36,186 nt of DNA, from positions 1 to 36,186 of the forward strand of contig DITN01000013.1 of assembly GCA_002422865.1 (NCBI GenBank). Direction: 5' to 3'. Under the pieces are notes generated by a model. The model saw nothing but the letters and a program-made list of their open reading frames with translations, was not told the DNA's origin and did not search any database. Shown in pieces: positions 1 through 8,800 of the stretch (position 1 is its first letter; every line of letters starts with the position of its first letter). The stretch is from Bacteroidetes bacterium UBA6183. GTDB lineage: Bacteria; Bacteroidota; Bacteroidia; UKL13-3. Both the position numbers and the translations under genes were made by a program.

Positions 1-292
1 CAACAGCTTCTAAATCACTTTTTCTATTACGTGCGGCACACACAAAAGACAATGCACAAGCTTGTCCGGGTTCCAAGTAGTACATAAAAAACTCTTCTCC
101 ATCTTCTCCATTGGTAAACAGTTTCACACGTCCTTTGGTAACAAGCATCGTAGATTTTAAATACTGGCCACTGCGCATGATTTCATCACCTGCTCTAAAC
201 TGTTTAACAACGGCTTTTGATGCAATCGATTGTTTTAACGCATCATCAAATTGAGGATAAAAATTATTCAGTAATGCTAATGTATCTGTCAT
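1..292 (-). CDS. Crp/Fnr-type regulator, N-terminal part (cut by window edge)
   Basis: The gene starts with ATG at 290-292 and runs off the left edge, so only the first 97 residues are visible. They form the start of a cyclic-nucleotide-binding (cupin-like) domain: an N-terminal helix, then FRAGDEIMRSGQ, then a strand with LVTKGRVKLF and DGEEFFMYYLEPGQACALSF, the usual order in Crp/Fnr regulators. The helix-turn-helix would lie outside the window, so DNA binding is inferred from the family. No iron-sulfur cysteine cluster is seen at the N-terminus. It is the last visible gene of a minus-strand operon, 9 bases after the barrel gene upstream. The effector and targets cannot be told from this fragment. 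Confidence 0.85.
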   Translation of the reverse strand, partial: MTDTLALLNNFYPQFDDALKQSIASKAVVKQFRAGDEIMRSGQYLKSTMLVTKGRVKLFTNGEDGEEFFMYYLEPGQACALSFVCAARNRKSDLEAV

Positions 293-301
293 GTTTCTTT
301 T

Positions 302-955
302 TTACAAATGTACACCTAAACTAAGTCCAAAATTAACATACAACGGCTCTTTGCCATAACCTTGGCTTGGTGTGTAACCATAATAGCTGTTGTGGCCGCT
401 TACAGTATTATTAAACAAATTTGCATCAGTTTGTTTGATCCCCGTTTTAACTTGTAAACCTAAATATAATTTTGACGAGATAAATATATCGCTGCCAAAT
501 TCTAACTCAGCACCGTAGTTTAAATGGTTTTGATTAAATGTTTTATTTGAGGGGCCAAAAGCATCGTTATATGTAAAGTTTAAACTATGAATACTTGCCG
601 TTACAACACCCATTGCACCTAAATACAAATAGCTGTTTTTATCTCGGTGTTGCAATAAAATAATACCGGGTTTAAAAGTTACTCCTTGCATGGTAAAATG
701 ATGGGTTAAAATTTGTGTTCGGTTTGATGCCATTTCGTTCAGTTTATTATCGATGTTGAAATAGTTTAACCTCAACATAAATGAAGGTACTTTTTCTCTC
801 ATCCATTTGGCTTCAACCCCCAGAGGATTCTGTTTATATATGGCCGCATTTACGCCAAAAGAAAAAGTACTTTTAGTATCTTCTTGTTGTTGAGCCATGA
901 TGGATTTACCATACATCAGCCATATCATTACGAATAATAATAATCTTGTTTTCAT
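302..955 (-). CDS. Outer-membrane beta-barrel protein, unknown function
   Basis: This 217-residue protein starts with a signal peptide (KTRLLLFVMIWLMYGKSIMAQ, cleavage probably after AQ near residue 22). The mature part alternates polar and hydrophobic residues with many Gly/Tyr/Asn and ends in a hydrophobic strand (LYVNFGLSLGVHL), as small outer-membrane barrels do. I cannot name a family. It begins 1 base after the lipoprotein gene upstream and is followed after 9 bases by the Crp/Fnr-type gene, so the genes are almost certainly co-transcribed. The pairing with a lipoprotein suggests, but does not show, a two-part outer-membrane unit. Confidence 0.75.
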   Translation of the reverse strand: MKTRLLLFVMIWLMYGKSIMAQQQEDTKSTFSFGVNAAIYKQNPLGVEAKWMREKVPSFMLRLNYFNIDNKLNEMASNRTQILTHHFTMQGVTFKPGIILLQHRDKNSYLYLGAMGVVTASIHSLNFTYNDAFGPSNKTFNQNHLNYGAELEFGSDIFISSKLYLGLQVKTGIKQTDANLFNNTVSGHNSYYGYTPSQGYGKEPLYVNFGLSLGVHL

Positions 956-956
956 A

Positions 957-1454
957 TTATTTCAAGGTTAGGTAGTATTCGTAGTATGGATCTGAGTACC
1001 AGAATGGATCTTTTACTTCTTTAACAACATAATACACGTTTGTAAAAGTGTGTTTATTAACAACAGGTTTATCCAACGCGTATGCAATACCTTTATCGGC
1101 ACATGGGTCATCCGGATTAAAATTTTTCTTTACCAAAGCAGTATAATCAATGGTGTCGTAACCCATGTTGTGGTGAATAAAAATTTTAGTATTCGGCTTA
1201 TCCAAACTTAGTTTCCATGTTATGGTATTTTTGCCCATCGAATCATTTTTTACATCAGCACGCATACTGCCAATTTGGTAGGTTACATCAAGAAATTTTT
1301 GTGCAGTGTCTTCAAACTTTAAGTAGTAATACTCCGTTGGGTTTTTACTAAAATAGCCATCGCAGCCATTACCGCAACCGCTCAGCAAAAGTATTGCCGG
1401 CATTATAAGTATAACAATTGCACATGAGTAAAAGTAGTGTTTTTGTTTCTTCAT
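957..1454 (-). CDS. Lipoprotein, unknown function
   Basis: The 165-residue product has a basic N-terminus, a hydrophobic stretch at about residues 11-24 and a lipobox LLSGC with the lipidated cysteine at residue 27, so it should be a lipoprotein. The mature part holds four further cysteines or cysteine-adjacent motifs (CGNGCDGYF near the start, DPCADKG near residue 120) and a tyrosine-rich C-terminus. I do not recognise a domain. It lies 23 bases after pdxJ and 1 base before the barrel gene, in the same minus-strand operon. Confidence 0.75.
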   Translation of the reverse strand: MKKQKHYFYSCAIVILIMPAILLLSGCGNGCDGYFSKNPTEYYYLKFEDTAQKFLDVTYQIGSMRADVKNDSMGKNTITWKLSLDKPNTKIFIHHNMGYDTIDYTALVKKNFNPDDPCADKGIAYALDKPVVNKHTFTNVYYVVKEVKDPFWYSDPYYEYYLTLK

Positions 1455-1477
1455 GGTAAGGATATTGAGTTTGTAAT

Positions 1478-2203
1478 TTAATGGTTTTTACTCAAACATC
1501 TTTTATAAAGTTGAACTGTGTTTTCTAAACCATAATACAATGCATCGGCAATTAGTGCATGGCCAATACTTACTTCTAATAGTCCGGGTATGTGTTGTGC
1601 GAAATAGGCTAAATTTGCTAACGACAAATCATGTCCTGCATTCAAGCCTAAGTTTAATTCTTGCGCTTTTTTTGCAGCTTCAATAAATGGGGTTATGGCT
1701 TTTTCTTTTTGGGTTGAGTAGTGATGCGCATAACTTTCGGTATAAAGTTCAATTCTATCGGTTCCTGTTTCTTTAGCTCCTTCAACCATTGAAATGTTTG
1801 CATCAACAAAAATACTAGTACGTATTCCGTTTGTTTTAAACAATGCAATTACTTCTTGCAAGTAACTTTTATGGGTGATGGTATCCCAGCCGTGGTCGCT
1901 GGTAAGCTGTCCGTCAGCATCGGGCACTAAAGTTACTTGAGTCGGTTTTGTGGCCAACACCAAATCAATAAATTTTTGTTCTTTAGGATTACCTTCTATG
2001 TTAAATTCTGTGGTAAGCACCTTGGTTAATTCGTAAACATCGGCATACCTGATATGGCGTTCATCCGGGCGAGGATGCACCGTAATGCCATCAGCACCAA
2101 AACGTTCAATATCGAGGGCTGTTTTTGCCACGTCAGGATTGTTGCCACCTCTTGAGTTACGCAAGGTGGCTATTTTATTAATGTTTACCGATAACTTCGT
2201 CAT
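1478..2203 (-). CDS. pdxJ: Pyridoxine 5'-phosphate synthase
   Basis: PdxJ condenses 1-deoxy-D-xylulose 5-phosphate with 3-amino-2-oxopropyl phosphate to give pyridoxine 5'-phosphate, the last ring-closing step of the DXP-dependent vitamin B6 route. Family marks are visible: SVNINKIATLRNSRGG at residues 5-20, GITVHPRPDERHI at 39-51 (phosphate-binding and active-site histidines), an EGNP motif near 70, and NAGHDLS near 190. At 241 residues the length is normal. A longer frame begins with TTG at 2228-2230, but the ATG at 2201-2203 gives the standard N-terminus, so I chose it. A TAnnTTTG -7 motif lies about 25 bases upstream. It heads a four-gene minus-strand operon with a lipoprotein, a barrel and a Crp/Fnr-type gene. 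Confidence 0.96.
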   Translation of the reverse strand: MTKLSVNINKIATLRNSRGGNNPDVAKTALDIERFGADGITVHPRPDERHIRYADVYELTKVLTTEFNIEGNPKEQKFIDLVLATKPTQVTLVPDADGQLTSDHGWDTITHKSYLQEVIALFKTNGIRTSIFVDANISMVEGAKETGTDRIELYTESYAHHYSTQKEKAITPFIEAAKKAQELNLGLNAGHDLSLANLAYFAQHIPGLLEVSIGHALIADALYYGLENTVQLYKRCLSKNH

Positions 2204-2227
2204 GTGTATTGTAATGTCAATCAATTT

Positions 2228-2235
2228 CAAAAATA
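2228..2235 (-). promoter_or_regulatory. Candidate -7 element for pdxJ operon
   Basis: On the minus strand the sequence reads TATTTTTG, an exact match to the Bacteroidota -7 consensus TAnnTTTG, about 25 bases before the pdxJ ATG. No good TTG -33 element is found 19 bases upstream, so this call rests on the -7 box alone. Confidence 0.4.
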
Positions 2236-2298
2236 ACCGAATAAAGTACTTTAACCCTAAATTTTATTATTAAATAAGAATACCTCACATTTGTAGAA

Positions 2299-3471
2299 AT
2301 GTACACAACTGCACTCCTGTTTGTTATTAGTTTTTTTACAGTAAGTTATACCTATTTTGGGTATGCTGTTATTGTGGGTATTCTGGCTCGTTTAAAACGT
2401 GCAAGTAAAGTGGGGGTGCATAACCTGGATGGATCTTTTGAACCACATGTGGCATTGGTTATTCCTTGTTATAATGAAAAACACTTGTTGTTGGATAAAG
2501 TTCAAAATTGCCTGAGTTTACAATATCCTAAATCAAAACTAAACATCGTTTTTATAACTGATGGAAGCAATGATGGAAGTGATGAGTTGCTCAAAAATAT
2601 CAAAGGTGTGCAGGTATTTCATCAACCTGAAAGAAAAGGAAAAGCCGCTGCAGAAAACCGCGCCATATCTCTGATAAAAGAAGAGATTGTGGTGTTTTGT
2701 GATGCCAATACTACACTAAATGAGTTGGCTGTAAAAAATATAGTGAGACATTTTGCAGATGAAAAAGTAGGAGCAGTATCCGGAGAAAAGCGTGTGATAA
2801 CAACAACTAAAAATTCAGCATCATCAGCAGGTGAGGGAGTGTATTGGAAATATGAATCGTGGTTAAAGAAACAAGATAGCGAGTTGCACACCACTGCGGG
2901 TGGAGCCGGGGAATTGATAGCTTTTCGGAAATCGTGTTTTACTACTTTAGAAGAAGATACCATATTGGATGATTTTGTGGCCAGTATGCGCATTGCCATA
3001 AATGGATATAAAGTGCTGTACGAGCCGGAAGCATATGCACAAGAAACAGCAAGTGCAAATGTAAATGAGGAGATTAAACGGAAAATACGAATTGCAGCCG
3101 GAGCTTGGCAGGCTTTGTTTAGATTGCCTAAAGCACTCAATCCTTTTCATGATGCTTTGCTTACTTTTATTTATGTATCACACAAAGTGTTGCGTTGGAG
3201 TTTGGCTCCATTGGCATTAATCGTGATGTTACCAACTGCTTACTTATTGCATATCAATATTGGCGGTTGGTTTAGTTTATTGTGGATAGGACAACAACTG
3301 TTTTATTTATTTGCCTTATTAGGTAAAATCTTTGAGCACAGACAACTTCGTATCAAATTGTTTTTTATTCCGTATTATTTTGTGGTAACCAATTATTGTA
3401 TGATAGCCGGATTTGTCCGATTCTTAAAGGGAAACCAAAGTGTAAAATGGGAAAAAGCAGCACGTGCCTAA
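2299..3471 (+). CDS. Membrane glycosyltransferase, family 2
   Basis: This 390-residue protein has an N-terminal membrane segment (about 5-30), a GT-A catalytic domain (about 49-255) and three C-terminal membrane segments (about 288-385). Catalytic marks are VALVIPCYNE at 51-60, the TDGS aspartate at 88, a DxN-type metal site CDAN at 134-137 and an LDD acid at 223-225. The layout resembles poly-N-acetylglucosamine synthase-like enzymes (IcaA/PgaC group). However, the QxxRW/RxxRW motif of processive synthases is replaced by RIAAGAW at 264-270, so a processive polymerase is not certain. Sugar donor and product are unknown. It is divergent from pdxJ and is the only sugar gene in its neighbourhood. 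Confidence 0.85.
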   Translation: MYTTALLFVISFFTVSYTYFGYAVIVGILARLKRASKVGVHNLDGSFEPHVALVIPCYNEKHLLLDKVQNCLSLQYPKSKLNIVFITDGSNDGSDELLKNIKGVQVFHQPERKGKAAAENRAISLIKEEIVVFCDANTTLNELAVKNIVRHFADEKVGAVSGEKRVITTTKNSASSAGEGVYWKYESWLKKQDSELHTTAGGAGELIAFRKSCFTTLEEDTILDDFVASMRIAINGYKVLYEPEAYAQETASANVNEEIKRKIRIAAGAWQALFRLPKALNPFHDALLTFIYVSHKVLRWSLAPLALIVMLPTAYLLHINIGGWFSLLWIGQQLFYLFALLGKIFEHRQLRIKLFFIPYYFVVTNYCMIAGFVRFLKGNQSVKWEKAARA

Positions 3472-3480
3472 TCATGAATA

Positions 3481-3496
3481 CCCCGAGCACTCGGGG
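3481..3496 (+). repeat. GC-rich palindromic hairpin
   Basis: CCCCGAG and CTCGGGG form a perfect 7-bp stem around the two bases CA, followed by two copies of CTGCGG at about 3497-3515. The block is far more GC-rich than its surroundings and lies between a glycosyltransferase and mce. There is no T-run after it, so it is a poor intrinsic terminator. It resembles small REP-like elements, which is an inference from its form and its place between genes. Confidence 0.5.
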
Positions 3497-3518
3497 CTGC
3501 GGTCTGTACCTGCGGCCA

Positions 3519-3564
3519 ATCAACTAATAACTAATCATCTAATCAACCAGTAACTAATCAACCA
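3519..3564 (+). repeat. Short AT-rich degenerate direct repeats
   Basis: The ten bases TAACTAATCA occur at 3528-3537 and 3551-3560, and CTAATCAACCA occurs at 3539-3549 and 3554-3564. This gives a run of overlapping degenerate repeats directly before the mce start codon. They may have arisen by slippage or may be part of the upstream hairpin element. No function can be assigned. Confidence 0.5.
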
Positions 3565-3571
3565 AACACCA

Positions 3572-3979
3572 ATGAAAAAAATAGAACACATAGGCATAGC
3601 CATTAAAAGTGCAGAAGTATCGATTCCGTTATTTAACAAGTTGTACAATACCGAACCCTACAAAATAGAAGAAGTAGAAAGTGAACACGTAAAAACCATA
3701 TTTTATCAGGTTGGTCCTAATAAAATGGAATTGTTAGAAGCTACTTCTCCGGATAGTGCCATTGTAAAATTTATCGAAAAAAAGGGAGAAGGCATACACC
3801 ACATTGCCTATGATGTAGAAGATATTCACGCTGAAATGGAGCGCCTAAAAGCAGCAGGTTTTGTGTTTATCAACGAGCAACCTAAAAACGGTGCCGATAA
3901 TAAATTAATCGCCTTCTTGCATCCCAAATCAACCAATGGTGTGTTGATTGAATTGTGTCAAGAACGCATTAATGGTTAA
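3572..3979 (+). CDS. mce: Methylmalonyl-CoA epimerase
   Basis: The 135-residue product is a glyoxalase-fold (VOC) metal enzyme that interconverts the (S) and (R) epimers of methylmalonyl-CoA, linking propionyl-CoA and succinyl-CoA metabolism. Family marks are KIEHIGIAIKS at the start (metal-binding histidine at residue 6), KMELLEATSPDS in the middle (about 50-61), GIHHIAYDVEDI (second metal histidine) and the final GVLIELCQE with the metal-binding glutamate. Length and motif order are typical. No methylmalonyl-CoA mutase gene is in the window. The 3' end overlaps the convergent interrupted T9SS-substrate gene by 11 bases, with no terminator between them. Confidence 0.95.
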   Translation: MKKIEHIGIAIKSAEVSIPLFNKLYNTEPYKIEEVESEHVKTIFYQVGPNKMELLEATSPDSAIVKFIEKKGEGIHHIAYDVEDIHAEMERLKAAGFVFINEQPKNGADNKLIAFLHPKSTNGVLIELCQERING

Positions 3980-5705
3980 CAATTATTTTTTGGTAAGTAG
4001 TTTCTTCATTTAATGCAGTTATCTTAAAGATATAAACTCCGCTTTTAATATTGCTAATATCAATTTTGTTTTGATTATGGAGTGTATGTTTAGCAACAGT
4101 TTGGCCCTGCATGTTTATAATTTCACACAATACCGCTAAATGATTACTTGATGCAATATTTATAAAATCGTTAGCTGGGTTAGGGTAAACTAAAATGTTT
4201 TGTTCAGGTATTTCGTGGGTTTTGTCTCCTGTATAAACAGAACCATCAGGCATAAGTTTATACACTATTGTTTGCCAATATGGATTAGTGTAACCAAATG
4301 CAGCATCTTGATAGTAAGTAGTATCAGTAAAATGCTGGTAGGCAATGCTGGCAAATACCAAACAGCCTCCATCTGCGGTTGCTTGTATGGTTTGTGCAAT
4401 TAAATGTTCTTGTATGTATTCTCAGTTGGGTACATATCTGTTGGGGTGTGTAATGCACTTAACCCATTTTTTATTTAAATTAGAATCTACAAGCGTTACC
4501 CATATTCTGTTCCAGGCCTGAGGTAAAAAATAGTTTGACACATCTTCTGTTTGTGCAAAGTAAATATTATCGGGGGTGTGAAAATCTAAACTGCGTTGCC
4601 TTGCAGGGTTATTAATACCAATAAAAGTTTCGGTATCAGCGGGTATATCATACACATAATTAACCACCCCACCGGTATCGTTTAGTTTTAAAATAAAACC
4701 ACGGTCGCTGTCATAAAATGCACCGGTGTCTGTAATCATATCGTACTCAGCCCTTCTGTACTGAACAAATTGACCACTTAAACCTAGCAAGGTAGAGTTG
4801 TCTGTTAATTTTTTGGCATAAAAAAATGGTGTGTGATTATTAATGTATTGTCCTGTATCGTAATTAGGTAATTTATTTGGTTCGGTAAACTCTCTAATAG
4901 TCCATGCCCCACCTGTACGTGTGTTTTTAGTAAAGCTATCTTTGTGTATAATGTTAGTATAAACTTGGCCAAGTGAAGAGATAATCATACCAACCATTGA
5001 TAAATAACCGTTATTGGTTTCTATTATATCTCCTGCGCCTTGTCCTATAAACGATTTGAAACCCGCAAACTCCTCATAAGCAAATCCCGTATCCGGAAAA
5101 TTATTTAGTAATTCCAATTGTGGCGAAAGCCTTACCCAATTGTTGTATTGGGGGTGTACATAATCATTACATAAGTATAAGCATGTAGGGTAATTAATAA
5201 AAGAAATTCGGGCACCGGCATTGCCATAATATTGGCCTTTGCTGTCTTTTTTTATACGTAAAAGATCAATTACAAAGGGCTGATTGGCTCTTGTAAAATC
5301 ATCATTTTTACTAAACCAAATGGTATATACTTTATGGCTTTGCATTTGCCATTGGTTATTAAACAAAACATAACCCCAATGTTTGGGCAGCTTTAGGTTA
5401 TTAATACTGGCAAATGTGCAAAAAACGGCAATGGTTGTATCGTTATGCATAAATACACCGCCAATTTTTTCTACACTTAATGTGTCTATGGTAAAAAATT
5501 GTTTTTTTTAAATTTCGCCATTAGGGTTGTATAAACTAAGTACCAATTGCTTTTGGGTGTAAAAATATGGGTAGGCAGTACTGGCCAACAACACATTGTT
5601 GTTGGCCAATAAGCATGCCTCGCCCGGTATTATTTGTTGGGCATAAACAGGTTGTTTATGCCCAAACAATAACACAAGGGTTAGTAATATGGTTATAAGT
5701 TTCAT
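3969..5705 (-). pseudogene. T9SS-exported protein gene with two in-frame stops
   Basis: A single continuous frame of 578 codons runs from a signal peptide (MKLITILLTLVLLF...YAQ, ATG at 5703-5705) to a type A T9SS sorting domain (ILVYPNPANDFINIA, then SGVYIFKI and YQKIIVNH at the end). It is broken by TAA at 5508-5510 (codon 66, just before an A-run) and TGA at 4422-4424 (codon 428). All three pieces are in the same frame and the sequence on both sides of each stop still reads as protein, so these are two point nonsense changes and not frameshifts. TGG to TGA and AAA to TAA would be enough. No domain is recognised in the middle; it may be a beta-propeller-like or similar surface protein. Recent decay, sequencing error or readthrough cannot be separated here. 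Confidence 0.85.
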
Positions 5706-5825
5706 GGTACTAAAGTAGGGAAGTGTGTGAATTTAAATAGTTAATATATCCCTAAATAATTAAGGACGTAATACTTTAGAATGTATAACCAATATTAATA
5801 TCTTCGCACCTCAAATTTTAGTGCG

Positions 5826-8800
5826 TTGAATTTACAGCAGTTGATTGGCCTATACAGCCAGAGTGAGAAATATGCAACATTAGCCGCGGCTTTAAACCAA
5901 AGTAAAACGGATGTGGTGCACCTTAAGGGTTTAGTTGGTTCGGTGGATGCCGTGCTGGCCGCAACTTATTATGCCCAAACCAATCGTTCGCAGTTGTTTG
6001 TTTTTAATAACCAGGAAGATGCCCGTTACTTTTATGCCGATTTAGAGAATTTGCTCGAAGGTAAAACGGTACTTTATTTTCCACCATCATACCGCAAACC
6101 ATTTGTAGTTTCACAACAAGACAGTACGCAAGTTTTAGAACGGGCCGAAGTACTAAATAGGTTAAACCAACACAGCACAACAGGAGAATTGGTGGTTACT
6201 ACAGCCGAGGCACTTTGTGAGTTGGTAATTGGTGAAAAGGAACTTACCCAAAATACCTTTGAACTTAAAGTAGGGCAGGCGTTTGATTTGGAATTTTTTA
6301 TGGAATTCCTCACCGAACATCATTTCGAACGTGCTGATTTTGTATACGAAGCTGGGCAGTTTAGTATTCGTGGAGGTATTGTAGATGTGTTTTCATTCAG
6401 TAACGACCAACCTTACCGTATTGAGTTAAACGGTGAAGAAATTGAAAGTATTCGTACGTTTGATCCCAACACGCAGCTTTCGGTTAAAAAAGTAGATCGC
6501 TTTTTTATCATACCAAACGTTCAGAAAGAAACGGCATCAAGTAAGCGTAATTCCATTTTTAGTTACTTACAAAACGATACCATTGTTTGGACATTGGATG
6601 CAGCTTTCTCACAACAACAAATAGAATTGGGTTGGGAAAAAGCGTTAAATGTTATTGAAAAATTCAATCCTGAAGAAGGTGACGGTCCGCTGGAACCCAT
6701 CGAACATTTATTTGATACACCTCAAGGAATCATCAACCAATTAAAAAAATATCACATTGTTGAGTTTGGTACCCGTACCAAATTTAAAGCATCAACAAGT
6801 ATCAATTTTGAAATCAGTCCGCAGCCGTTGTTTCACAAAAACTTCAAAATGTTGATTGAAAACCTGAAACAAAATCAAGCCAATAATTTAACCAACTTAA
6901 TATTCAGCGACAGCAGCCGTCAGGTTGAACGTTTATATACCATTTTTGATGATTTAGATAAAGATGTAAAGTTTGAACCACTGTATCACGCGTTATCGAA
7001 AGGTTTTATTGATTATGATATACATTTGGCGTGTTATACAGAGCATCAAATATTCGATAGGTTTTACCGTGGGAAGGTGCGCAATAGTTACAGCAAAAGC
7101 CGCATCATTACATTAAAAGAATTACGCGATTTAAAGCCCGGAGATTTTGTAACACACATCGACCATGGTGTGGGGCGTTTTGCCGGATTAGAAAAAATTG
7201 AAATTAACGGACGTATTCAAGAAGCGGTTCGTTTGGTTTATCGCGATAATGATTTGTTGTATGTAAGCATCAACTCGTTACATAAAATCAGCAAGTTTGT
7301 TGGTAAAGATGGTAACGAACCCCGAGTACATAAATTGGGTAGTGATGTTTGGGAGAAGGTTAAAAATAACACCAAGAAAAAGGTAAAAGACATTGCACGT
7401 GATTTGATAAAACTTTACGCCTCACGCAAAGCACAAGATGGGTTCGCATACTCGCCTGATAATTATATGCAGGTGGAGTTGGAAGCGAGTTTTATGTATG
7501 AAGATACGCCCGATCAAAGTAAAGCAACAGCAGATGTAAAAAAAGATATGGAAAGTCCGCACCCAATGGACAGATTGGTTTGTGGTGATGTGGGTTTTGG
7601 TAAAACAGAAGTGGCCATACGTGCTGCATTTAAAGCGGTGTGCGACAGTAAACAAGTAGCTATTTTAGTACCAACTACTATTTTGGCAAATCAACATTAC
7701 CGCACGTTTAAAGAACGTTTAAAAGGGTTTCCTTGCAACATAGATTATGTAAATAGATTTCGTTCGGCTGCAGAACAAAAGGAAGTGAAAAGAAAGGTTG
7801 CCGAAGGGCAGGTTGATATTTTAATAGGCACACACAAATTATTGAGTAAAGACATTAAGTTTAAAAATTTGGGCTTAATGATTATTGATGAGGAACAAAA
7901 ATTTGGGGTAGCAGCCAAAGAAAAATTAAAAGCATTTAGGGTAAACGTTGATTCGTTAACACTTACGGCAACACCTATTCCGCGTACCTTACATTTTTCA
8001 TTAATGGGTGCAAGAGATTTGTCGGTAATCAATACACCTCCTGCCAACCGTCAGCCCGTAACTACTGAGCTACACAGTTACAGTGATGATTTGGTGAAGG
8101 AAGTAATTATGGCCGAAGTAGAGCGCGGTGGACAAGTATTTTTTGTGCATCACCGTGTTAAAGATATTTATGAGTTAGCCGATAGAATTATGCGTATATG
8201 CCCGGGTGTAAAAGTGGGTGTTGCGCATGGACAATTAGAAGGCGATAAACTGGAAGATGTAATGCTGAAGTTTATTGAAGGTGATTATGATGTGTTATTG
8301 GCCACAACAATTATTGAGAGTGGTTTAGATATCAGCAATGCCAATACCATCATTATTAACAATGCGCATATGTTTGGGTTAAGTGATTTGCACCAAATGC
8401 GCGGACGTGTGGGGCGAAGCAATAAAAAAGCATTTTGTTATTTAATGGTGCCAAGTATGCACACATTAACCAATGATGCACGCAGAAGGTTACAGGCCAT
8501 TGAAGAGTTTAGTGATTTAGGTAGCGGATTTAATGTGGCCATGCGCGATTTGGATATACGTGGTGCAGGTAATTTATTGGGAGGTGAACAAAGTGGTTTT
8601 ATTGCCGAAATTGGTTTTGAGATGTACAATAAAATTTTGGATGAAGCCATTCAAGAGTTGAAAGAAGATGAGTTTGCAGAACTGTTTAAAGAAGAACAAA
8701 TTCATAAAATAGAAGCCAAAGATTGTACGATTGAAACCGACTTGGAGGCTTTAATTCCGGATGATTATGTAAGAAACATAGCAGAACGTTTAAGCTTATA

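Noticed and set aside
2622..3140. Long minus-strand frame inside the glycosyltransferase gene
   Set aside because: The plus-strand frame has clear catalytic motifs and membrane segments; the antisense frame has no domain and is a coding shadow.
3474..3527. An 18-codon frame (ATG to TAA) over the GC-rich hairpin
   Set aside because: Its length, composition and overlap with a palindrome point to a chance frame within a repeat element.
4422..5450. Treating the 342-codon middle part of the broken T9SS gene as an independent gene
   Set aside because: It has no signal peptide, lies in the same frame as the pieces on both sides, and protein-like sequence continues upstream of its ATG up to the TAA.
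5508..5515. Programmed frameshift at the A-run of the broken T9SS gene
   Set aside because: The upstream and downstream parts are in the same frame, so a shift would not restore the product.
3969..5705. Genetic code change (TGA or TAA read as sense)
   Set aside because: Both codons serve as normal ends of intact genes elsewhere in the window, for example TAA for mfd and TGA for the DUF4271 gene.
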